DNA of 64,000 nucleotides, taken from contig OZ245848.1 in assembly GCA_965228955.1 (NCBI GenBank), forward strand, positions 6,262,001-6,326,000, in the 5' to 3' direction. Positions 53,321 through 60,939 of the stretch are shown piece after piece. Positions within the stretch are counted from its first letter, which is position 1. The number at the start of each line of letters is the position of its first letter. Both the position numbers and the translations under genes were made by a program. The notes beneath the pieces were generated by a model. The model searched no databases, had not been told where the DNA came from, and worked only from the letters and a program-made list of their open reading frames with translations. The stretch is from JANSWY01 sp965228955. Lineage in GTDB: Bacteria; Bacteroidota; Bacteroidia; Cytophagales; Cyclobacteriaceae.

Positions 53321-56257
53321 ATGAGTATCAATTTTGAGACCCTTAGTCTTAAGGGAGAATTATATACTGATGAAACTACCAGAAGACTGTATGCTACAGA
53401 TGCGTCTGCATACAGGGAACTTCCTTTGGCTGTAGCAGTGCCAAAAGACAATGAAGACATCAGTAAACTCATTGAATTTGCAAAATCACATTCCACTTCT
53501 TTGATTCCGAGAACCGCTGGTACGTCATTGGCAGGTCAGGTTGTGGGAGATGGAATTGTGGTGGATGTATCTAAATATTATAATCAGGTAATTGAGGTTA
53601 ATGAGGAAGAGAAGTGGGTACGTGTTCAGCCTGGGATAATACGGGATGATTTGAATAGACATCTTGCTCCGTACGGTCTTTACTTTGCTCCTGAAACTTC
53701 CACTGCAAATAGAGCAATGATTGGTGGTATGATTGGGAATAACTCTTGTGGCGCCAATTCTGTAGTTTATGGAAGTACAAGAGAGCATTTAATAGAGGCA
53801 AGCGGATTTCTTACTGACGGCAATTTCACAACTTTTGGTTCTCTGGATAGAAGTGCCTACATGGCCAGAGTTAACGGTCAATATGTAAGTGGTCAGTTGG
53901 AGAATGAAATCTATTTTAACACTCACGAGATTCTCACGGATGAAGGGAATAGAAAACAGATTGCAGCAGAATTCCCTAAAGAGAACATTCCGAGAAGAAA
54001 TACAGGATATGCGCTGGATCTTTTAGCAAAAACGAATCCTTACAATACAGAAGGAGAGGACTTCAATTTCTGCCAATTGGTGGCGGGATCAGAAGGTACG
54101 TTATTTTTTGTTACTGAAGCTAGACTGAATCTGGTTGATATTCCGCCAAAACATAAAGCTCTGGTGTGTCTTCACTGCGAAACAATCGATGAATCACTGA
54201 GAGCCAATATAGTTGCGCTGAAGCATGAGCCAACAGCTGTGGAGTTGATGGATCATTACATCCTGGAGTGCACAAAGAGCAACAGAGAGCAGGCACAAAA
54301 TAGGTTTTTTGTGGAAGGTGATCCTCAGGCGATTTTGGTAATAGAATTATCAAAGACTAATCCAGATGAATTAGATAAATCTGTTGAAAACCTCATATCG
54401 GATCTCAAGTCCAACAAAATGGGATATCACTTCCCGATTGTAAAAGGTGATGATATTAAAAAGGTCTGGACTTTAAGAAAAGCAGGGCTTGGATTACTTT
54501 CTAATTTACCTGGTGATGCGAAACCAGCACCTGTAATTGAAGATACAGCGGTTGATGTTAATGATCTGCCAGCATATATAGAGGAGTTTAATCAAATACT
54601 GAAAAAGCATAATTTGTATAGTGTACATTATGCTCATGCCGGATCGGGAGAGCTCCATTTAAGGCCGATAATCAATCTCAAAACCAAAGAAGGGAATCAA
54701 CTTTTCCGGACAATTGCTGAGGAGATTGCTACTCTGGTTAAGAAATACAATGGTTCATTGAGTGGTGAGCACGGTGATGGTAGGTTGAGGGGTGAGTTTA
54801 TTCCTCAAATGATAGGGGAGGCCAATTATCAGTTGCTGAAAAAAGTCAAAAAGACCTGGGATCCAAATAACATTTTCAATCCGGGTAAAATTGTTGACAC
54901 TCCTTCAATGAATGAGGGATTAAGGTATGATCCTGGACAGGAAACTCCAGAAATAGATACATATTTTGATTTTAGTGATACTCAGGGATATGTGAGAGCG
55001 GCTGAGCTTTGCAATGGTTCTGGAGATTGTAGAAAGTCGGAGCTTACTGGCGGAACTATGTGCCCTAGTTACATGGCGACTAAAAACGAAAAGGACACTA
55101 CTAGAGCTAGAGCAAATATCCTTAGGGAAATGATCACTAAAACTGATGCCAGTCAGTCTAATCCTTTTGATCATGAGGAAATAAAAGAGGTATTGGACCT
55201 TTGTCTTAGTTGCAAAGGGTGTAAGTCCGAATGTCCTTCAAACGTTGATATGGCAAAACTAAAAGCAGAAGCCACTCAGCATTATTATGAAAAACATGGA
55301 GCTCCATTCAGATCTAAGCAGATAGCTAATGTAACCTGGGGAATGAAGATCGCTGAAAAAATTCCAGGGCTGTATAATTGGGGTGTATCCAATTCAGTAA
55401 CAAGCTCTGTATTCAAATCTGTGATGGGATTTGCTCAGAAAAGACCTATCCCAAAGGTGAATAAAAAGACTTTGAGAAAGTGGTTTGACACAGAATTCAA
55501 ATCAACTGTGGAATCTCCGAACTCTACGGTCTATTTCTTTGCTGATGAATTCACCAATTATCAGGATCATGATGTGGAAATTGGTAAGAAGACCATTATA
55601 CTGCTAGATCGCTTGGGTTATGCAGTCAAAATACCTGATATCCTTGAAAGCGGAAGAACCTGGTTGAGTAAAGGGTTTGTGAAGAAGGCTAAGGAGATTG
55701 TTAATAATAATTTAGAGATATTAAAGAATGACATTTCTTCTGAGACTCCACTGCTGGGAATAGAGCCAAGTACTATTCTAAGTTTTAGAGACGAATACTT
55801 ATCATTGGCAACTAATGAGAATAAAGATAATGCTGCAGAGATCTCAAAATCAGCATTGTTGGTGGAAGAGTTTTTAGTTCAGGAATTGAAGAAGGGTAAT
55901 ATTTCTGGGGATAGTTTTAAAGAAGACGAGCAATTAATAAAGCTGCATGGTCATTGTCATCAAAAAGCTTTGGCTTCAGTTACTCCTACCAAGCAGTTAC
56001 TTGAATTACCAAAGAACTACAAAGTCCACATGATTCCTTCTGGTTGCTGTGGAATGGCAGGTTCATTTGGGTATGAAAAAGAGCACTATGATGTTTCGAT
56101 GGATATTGGTGAGCTGGTGTTGTTTCCGACTGTGCGAAAGCAATCTGAAGATGTAATTATTTCAGCTCCAGGAACAAGTTGCCGTCATCAGATCAAAGAT
56201 GGAACGGGAAGAGATGCCCAACATCCAATAGAGATTTTATTTAATGCATTAAAATAA
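53321..56257 (+). CDS. FAD-linked oxidase fused to Fe-S/CCG domains (GlcD-GlpC-type, D-lactate dehydrogenase-like)
   Basis: 978 residues. An FAD-binding type 4 domain at about 25-250 contains PRTAGTSLAGQ and GGMIGNNSCGANS. A FAD-oxidase C domain (about 280-540) has SGEHGDGRLRGEF. Two 4Fe-4S clusters follow at about 565-655 (CNGSGDCRK...C and CLSCKGCKSECP), and C-terminal CCG domains end with GHCHQKAL and SGCCGMAGSFGYE. Such fusions oxidise D-2-hydroxy acids (D-lactate, glycolate or 2-hydroxyglutarate) and pass electrons to the respiratory chain at the inner membrane. The exact substrate cannot be read off. It ends at a terminator shared with the convergent small gene. Confidence 0.9.
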   Translation: MSINFETLSLKGELYTDETTRRLYATDASAYRELPLAVAVPKDNEDISKLIEFAKSHSTSLIPRTAGTSLAGQVVGDGIVVDVSKYYNQVIEVNEEEKWVRVQPGIIRDDLNRHLAPYGLYFAPETSTANRAMIGGMIGNNSCGANSVVYGSTREHLIEASGFLTDGNFTTFGSLDRSAYMARVNGQYVSGQLENEIYFNTHEILTDEGNRKQIAAEFPKENIPRRNTGYALDLLAKTNPYNTEGEDFNFCQLVAGSEGTLFFVTEARLNLVDIPPKHKALVCLHCETIDESLRANIVALKHEPTAVELMDHYILECTKSNREQAQNRFFVEGDPQAILVIELSKTNPDELDKSVENLISDLKSNKMGYHFPIVKGDDIKKVWTLRKAGLGLLSNLPGDAKPAPVIEDTAVDVNDLPAYIEEFNQILKKHNLYSVHYAHAGSGELHLRPIINLKTKEGNQLFRTIAEEIATLVKKYNGSLSGEHGDGRLRGEFIPQMIGEANYQLLKKVKKTWDPNNIFNPGKIVDTPSMNEGLRYDPGQETPEIDTYFDFSDTQGYVRAAELCNGSGDCRKSELTGGTMCPSYMATKNEKDTTRARANILREMITKTDASQSNPFDHEEIKEVLDLCLSCKGCKSECPSNVDMAKLKAEATQHYYEKHGAPFRSKQIANVTWGMKIAEKIPGLYNWGVSNSVTSSVFKSVMGFAQKRPIPKVNKKTLRKWFDTEFKSTVESPNSTVYFFADEFTNYQDHDVEIGKKTIILLDRLGYAVKIPDILESGRTWLSKGFVKKAKEIVNNNLEILKNDISSETPLLGIEPSTILSFRDEYLSLATNENKDNAAEISKSALLVEEFLVQELKKGNISGDSFKEDEQLIKLHGHCHQKALASVTPTKQLLELPKNYKVHMIPSGCCGMAGSFGYEKEHYDVSMDIGELVLFPTVRKQSEDVIISAPGTSCRHQIKDGTGRDAQHPIEILFNALK

Positions 56258-56260
56258 GAA

Positions 56261-56285
56261 GAGGCCGGTTTCCCGGCCTCCTTTT
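56261..56285. terminator. GC-rich terminator hairpin between convergent genes
   Basis: An 8-bp perfect stem GAGGCCGG / CCGGCCTC with a TTTC loop is followed by CTTTTC on the plus strand. It lies between the oxidoreductase stop and the stop of the convergent PID-motif gene and may serve both. Confidence 0.75.
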
Positions 56286-56464
56286 CATTGCTGGTTCTTC
56301 TTGTTGTCGAGAACTTTTTTTACTCCGTAAGCTCCTCCTGCAATTAGTAGGATAGATAGGCCTCCGTCTATTGGTGTGGCGGGAGGTCCTCCTTGTGCAA
56401 ATGCACTTGGAATAATTGTTAAAAGTGGGATAATTGCTATTGAGAGTTTATATAGATATTTCAT
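56285..56464 (-). CDS. Small PID-motif sorting-signal-like membrane protein, copy 3
   Basis: 59 codons: MKYLYK, a signal-peptide core to about residue 23 (PSAFA), QGGPPATPIDGG, a hydrophobic helix LSILLIAGGAYGV and a basic tail KKVLDNKKNQQ. Its ATG overlaps the stop codon of the 1217-residue surface-protein gene in an ATGA, so translation of the two is coupled. The motif and helix are nearly identical to the copy at 11383 (GGPPATPIDGGLS...LLIAGGAYG). Function unknown. A mature peptide of about 36 residues is expected, anchored by one helix with the basic end in the cytoplasm. Confidence 0.87.
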   Translation of the reverse strand: MKYLYKLSIAIIPLLTIIPSAFAQGGPPATPIDGGLSILLIAGGAYGVKKVLDNKKNQQ

Positions 56465-59400
56465 TGTTTTGCTGCTTTAAAAGTGATTACATTATTGGAA
56501 TCTGAAAGTCTTATCAAATAGACTTGATTGTTTTTCAGGTTGAATTCACTGAATATTTCATTGGAAACAGGTCTTACTGGCTCTTCCCAAATCATTTTTC
56601 CAGATAGGTTATACACCTCAAGGTTCAGGTTTTCAGAATCAAGCATTCCTGATATATTGATCTTCTGATTTCCGAAACTGATTAAGTAGTTCAATTTCAA
56701 ATCATTTGTTGACAGAGGTGAAGATTTTGAGAAAATCAGCTGAAATCTATTTGTGTTAAACCCTTCTGTAAGTGTCAGCTGTATTGAGTTATCATTGATT
56801 AGTGTATAGCTCTGGTTTAAAGCATCAAAAAGGAATACTAAATCTACAGGGTCCCATGATTCCGATTTGTCTACACTGAGTGTGTATATTCCGGGTTCAG
56901 AAACTTCTGTCCCTAAAGGCACAGTAATTGAGTTTTCTTGCAACTCCGGAATTCCCTGAATAGCCATGTACATTTCATCAGAGTTAGTAAAAATGTTAAA
57001 ATCACGGTTGCCAAATATTTTCTGTGCATCGTATGAATCGTTTGGAGATAGATTCGCATCATGAATAAGGCCAATTAAGGTTTCACTGTGCAGATCACCT
57101 TTATCCATTTTTATTTTAATGGTTTTGTATTGGTCCTCATCCTGTTGTTCTTCTCTGAAGAAAAGATAGTCCCAACTTCCAAATTCAAATGTCATATTCT
57201 GAGTGAATGTTAATGTTTGACCAGTTCCTGTTGCCTTCACAAAAAATCCCTGAAAGGAAGCAATGTAGGTGTTGTCGAGTATTGAAGTACTAGTTGTATT
57301 TCCAGAGACAGATCCCAGTTCATTCACTACCATGTAATCAGAACTAGATCTTCTGCCATTTTGTGAGCCTCCATCAAGCCAGAGGTACATGCTTCCTGTA
57401 ATCGCACCAGATGTTTTATTTTCATCAAGAAATGTTTTGTAATTCAAACCAGCGGGATAAGGATTTGATACCAAGTTGAAACCATCGTAGTTTGCCTCAT
57501 CCCCTGTGCTGGTATTGAATTCCAGCGGAACGTCGATTGTGCCGCTATTTGGTGTGCCTGTAAATGAAACCTCACCATTAAAAGCTGAAAAGTAGCCTTT
57601 CCCTGGAGTCATTGTTTCTGGTGAAGTCACTTTAATGAACCTTGCCAGACCGTCATCACTTCCAAAATCTTGAGACTCATCGTACTTGTATACTATTGAA
57701 CCCAAACTGGATGTAGAACCATTTGTGATTGGAGATCCAAAAATGCTGTATTGTCCTGTATTGTTAAATGTTGGATTCCTTTTGAAAGTCATGGTTCCGG
57801 TTCCTGAAAGTACAGCTGAAGAAACACTATAATAATTGGATGCCGATTCAAATACTATTGATCCATTATTGACCAGACCGGAGGTGTTCATATGTCTAAT
57901 AGGTGAACTCTCAATAGTTAAAATGGTACCATTATCAATTACAATAGAACCGAAATAGATATTAAATGCAGCTGCGTCGATTGTAAAGCTTTCTGTAATG
58001 GTCCATTGCCCTTGTCCTGTAACGGTTCCAAAAGTCCAGTTTCCAGTAACATCAACAGTCCCCTGAATCCCAATTTCTTCGCTTTCACTTGAAACAAATC
58101 CAGTGGAACCAGATTGATTTATAACTGAAGCGTTTGACCAAAATGAACCGAATATATCGATATCGTCCATATCTAATACTGGTGCATTTGTAGCCAAACT
58201 TGCATCCAGATCATGGCAAGACAAATTGCTTCCAGTGATAGTTTGGCCAGTTGTAGTAAATGAGTTAGCATCAAAGAATACATCGCAATATTGATTTGGA
58301 GCACTTGTATGCATGGTGCTTCCACCTGAGGTTGTGGCCCAGTGGCTGGCGTAATCATCAAATACACCTCCATTTCCTACCCAGTAGTATTTGAGGTACT
58401 CAACATTAAATGTTCTTTCCACATTTGGTGCAGCGTTGTAATTATCATTCCCACTTTGACTAGCCCTTATTGTCACCTCACCGGGAGCTACAATTGTCAC
58501 TGTATTTCCAGAAACTGTAGCGACATCTGTATCTAAAGAAGTGAACGTAACTGTCAAGCCTGATGAAGCGGTTGCACTTAATGAGAAATCCGAGTCCCCA
58601 TATGTCTTATCTGAAAGTGCACTGAATGAGATTGTTTGGTCAATAGGATTGATGTTTACATTGATTTCATCTGTAGCCGGACAACCGGAGCTATTGGTGA
58701 CTGTAACGGAGTAACTACCCTCAGTAGAGACACTGATCGTTTGTGTGGTAGCTCCTGTTGACCAGTCATAGCTGCTGAAAGAGCCAGCATCAAGTAAAAT
58801 CGAATTTCCAGAAGGATCAAAATCTTCAGTAATATCGGTTCCCAAATCAGGAGTGGGAGGGTTGCAGAGATTAAATATTTTGGAACCTACTAGTATTACA
58901 TCTCCATTATTGGAATCCTCAATCGCATGAGTTACCGATCCACCTGTTTCATAAAGTGAGAATTCTTGTTGGATACCGCTGCTATTAAAAGTGACAAATC
59001 CTATATATGGATTGATTGCAGGGTTTCCATCAGTTGGGTCATCATCTGCCACCATATTACCAGCAACCACATATTCACCTGCAGAATTTTCGAATAGCGC
59101 TATTCCTCCGGAAGAGAAGGCTTGGTGATCATCATTTGATGGTTTTGGCTCCAGGTCTGTCCAGAAAGAACGGGTTGCACTGGAAACTGAGTAACCTGCA
59201 ATAACCATTCTGTAAGAAAAAGTCACCCATTCCCTTCCCGTTAAAATCGCGGTTGATCCATCTAACAAAACGTCTGTTACATCATCTATATCTGAATCGG
59301 TTGTGCTCGAGAAGGACCCATTATAGGTGATAATTCCAGTGGAGCTTCCTATGTCATTTACAAAAACTGCATTGCTACCACTAATGTCAAAATCAACTAT

Positions 59401-60114
59401 CTCCGTCCAGGTGGAACTGGTTGTGGCGGTTGAGCTTGGGTTGGAAGAGCTATTGAAGCTAGTTGAAAATTTGTGGTAGATAAGGTCATCATTTATGGTT
59501 TCTATAGCAGCAATGTGTATTGTGGTACTTACCACTTTGATTTTTTTACCATATTCATATAAGCTGCTGGAGTAAAGTCGCAATGTTCGAGAACCCCCAG
59601 AAGTGTATTTGGCTAGTACAATATCCTGATTGTTTACCGCCCCAGAATACTGATCTCCCACAACATAAAGTGTGCTTCCCACCAACTGAGCATCATTATA
59701 AATTCCACCAGCACCTGAAGTACTACTGGAATAATCATAAGTATCATCCCACTGCAAAGTTCCTGATGAGTTATATTTTAATGCTAGACACTCAGGTTTT
59801 GAACCCTGGTCTGCTGATCCAACGATGTAGGAGTTTCCAGAGGCATCTACCTGTAGTCTTTTAGGTTCATCATCGTCTCCGGAATCATAGGTTCTTGCCC
59901 ATACCTTTCCTGAGCTGTTGTACTTGACAAGGATGATATCATCATCTGTATTAGCTTTTTTCCCTAGTAAATAGACATTTTGACTATTATCATAGCCCAC
60001 ATCCACCAGGACATCATAATCTGAAGAAATAGTTTGGTCCCATTTGCCTGTAAATTGCGAGAATGCAATCATTGGAAACAGACAGCACAAGACAGTCGTA
60101 GTTTTTAGTTTCAT
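56461..60114 (-). CDS. Large propeller/Ig-like surface protein with T9SS-type C-terminus
   Basis: 1217 residues. A signal peptide ends near MIAFS (residue 19). Residues about 25-415 form propeller-like repeats (NVYLLGKKANTDDDIILVKY, SYIVGSADQGS). Ig- or PKD-like domains follow (SYSVTVTNSSGCPATDEI, ISFSALSDKTYGDSDF), then a beta-helix-like stretch to about 770. From about 780 comes a diverged copy of the shared C-terminal module (GSIVYKYDES, GFNLVSNPYPAGLNYKTFL, FQGFFVKATGTG). The end (LEVYNLSGKMIWEE ... ITFKAAKQ) looks like a T9SS sorting domain. It is preceded by three 21-bp-phased repeats and a LytTR regulator gene, and overlaps the PID-motif gene. Confidence 0.87.
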   Translation of the reverse strand: MKLKTTTVLCCLFPMIAFSQFTGKWDQTISSDYDVLVDVGYDNSQNVYLLGKKANTDDDIILVKYNSSGKVWARTYDSGDDDEPKRLQVDASGNSYIVGSADQGSKPECLALKYNSSGTLQWDDTYDYSSSTSGAGGIYNDAQLVGSTLYVVGDQYSGAVNNQDIVLAKYTSGGSRTLRLYSSSLYEYGKKIKVVSTTIHIAAIETINDDLIYHKFSTSFNSSSNPSSTATTSSTWTEIVDFDISGSNAVFVNDIGSSTGIITYNGSFSSTTDSDIDDVTDVLLDGSTAILTGREWVTFSYRMVIAGYSVSSATRSFWTDLEPKPSNDDHQAFSSGGIALFENSAGEYVVAGNMVADDDPTDGNPAINPYIGFVTFNSSGIQQEFSLYETGGSVTHAIEDSNNGDVILVGSKIFNLCNPPTPDLGTDITEDFDPSGNSILLDAGSFSSYDWSTGATTQTISVSTEGSYSVTVTNSSGCPATDEINVNINPIDQTISFSALSDKTYGDSDFSLSATASSGLTVTFTSLDTDVATVSGNTVTIVAPGEVTIRASQSGNDNYNAAPNVERTFNVEYLKYYWVGNGGVFDDYASHWATTSGGSTMHTSAPNQYCDVFFDANSFTTTGQTITGSNLSCHDLDASLATNAPVLDMDDIDIFGSFWSNASVINQSGSTGFVSSESEEIGIQGTVDVTGNWTFGTVTGQGQWTITESFTIDAAAFNIYFGSIVIDNGTILTIESSPIRHMNTSGLVNNGSIVFESASNYYSVSSAVLSGTGTMTFKRNPTFNNTGQYSIFGSPITNGSTSSLGSIVYKYDESQDFGSDDGLARFIKVTSPETMTPGKGYFSAFNGEVSFTGTPNSGTIDVPLEFNTSTGDEANYDGFNLVSNPYPAGLNYKTFLDENKTSGAITGSMYLWLDGGSQNGRRSSSDYMVVNELGSVSGNTTSTSILDNTYIASFQGFFVKATGTGQTLTFTQNMTFEFGSWDYLFFREEQQDEDQYKTIKIKMDKGDLHSETLIGLIHDANLSPNDSYDAQKIFGNRDFNIFTNSDEMYMAIQGIPELQENSITVPLGTEVSEPGIYTLSVDKSESWDPVDLVFLFDALNQSYTLINDNSIQLTLTEGFNTNRFQLIFSKSSPLSTNDLKLNYLISFGNQKINISGMLDSENLNLEVYNLSGKMIWEEPVRPVSNEIFSEFNLKNNQVYLIRLSDSNNVITFKAAKQ

Positions 60115-60138
60115 CTTGGTAATTGGTTAAAGTGAAGA

Positions 60139-60169
60139 TGAATCTACGGAGTGACATAATCCGGCTCAA
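60139..60169 (-). promoter_or_regulatory. Putative promoter of the third surface-protein cassette
   Basis: TAGATTCA (60139-60146, minus strand) matches 6 of 8 positions of TAnnTTTG, with TTG 20 bp upstream (60167-60169). The weak -7 would suit activator control by the repeats immediately upstream. Confidence 0.35.
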
Positions 60170-60174
60170 GACAG

Positions 60175-60226
60175 TTTTAGTAGAGCCACCATTATTTTTA
60201 GTGGAACACTATTTACTTCTAGTGAA
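60175..60226. promoter_or_regulatory. Three direct repeats at 21-bp period, candidate LytTR binding array
   Basis: TTTTAGTAGA (60175), TTTTAGTGGA (60196) and TTCTAGTGAA (60217) are spaced exactly 21 bp start to start. They fill the 117-bp gap between the LytTR regulator gene and the surface-protein gene. The nearest copy is 29 bp upstream of the -7-like box. Confidence 0.6.
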
Positions 60227-60231
60227 TTTTT

Positions 60232-60939
60232 TCAGAGGATTTTGAATCTGTCAAACAAGTCGGATTTATAGCTTTGGCCTACAGTAATTTGGTAGTCATC
60301 CAGGTACACAAAACCTTCCCCCACACAGGTTATTTTGTGAAAATTGATCAAATAGGACCGATGAACCCTGACAAAATTGGCGCTTGATAGCTTTTGTTCA
60401 ACACTCTTCAGAGTATGACTGATCAGGTACTTTTCAGTCGCGGTGTGTATGTAAGTGTAGTTGTCATATGCCTCTGCATAATAGATGTCGCTTTGGTCCA
60501 GAGATAATAATTGATGGTCCTGACGTACAAAAAACTTATCAGGTGAAGGGTCTGAATTGTTGGAAGTTGGGGCGGACTTGAAAAGGGCCATTTCTACATT
60601 TGCAACAAGCTCTTCCACATTAAATGGCTTGATGAGATAGGCTTTGGGAGAGGTTTCTTTGGCCCGTGCAATTGTATTTTTATCGTAGTAGGAAGTGAGA
60701 AATATGAATGGGACTTTATGATAACCATTGATGAGTTTTGCTAATTCTATGCCGTCTGTGTCACCTTCAATGTTGATATCAAGAAGGATTAGGTCAATAT
60801 TATTGCCTTTCAACTTTTCTAAGCAGTCTTTAGCATTGCTAACAAACCCTGAAACTTCGTACCCCGCCTTTTCTAATTTTGCTGCAATGTCCATTGCCAC
60901 TATAATTTCATCTTCTACAATTAACAGTTTTGAGCTCAT
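60232..60939 (-). CDS. LytTR-family response regulator
   Basis: 235 residues. The receiver domain (about 1-120) shows VEDE, phosphoacceptor Asp in LILLDINIEGDTDG (about D55), and FLTSYYDK and LIKPFNVEE for the conserved Thr/Ser and Lys. The LytTR domain lies at about 135-233 (AYDNYTYIHTATEKYL, FVRVHRSYLINFHKI). Its ATG overlaps the kinase stop by 4 nt. The gene immediately downstream is the surface-protein/PID cassette, whose upstream region carries phased repeats. Autoregulation or control of that cassette is inferred. Confidence 0.92.
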   Translation of the reverse strand: MSSKLLIVEDEIIVAMDIAAKLEKAGYEVSGFVSNAKDCLEKLKGNNIDLILLDINIEGDTDGIELAKLINGYHKVPFIFLTSYYDKNTIARAKETSPKAYLIKPFNVEELVANVEMALFKSAPTSNNSDPSPDKFFVRQDHQLLSLDQSDIYYAEAYDNYTYIHTATEKYLISHTLKSVEQKLSSANFVRVHRSYLINFHKITCVGEGFVYLDDYQITVGQSYKSDLFDRFKIL

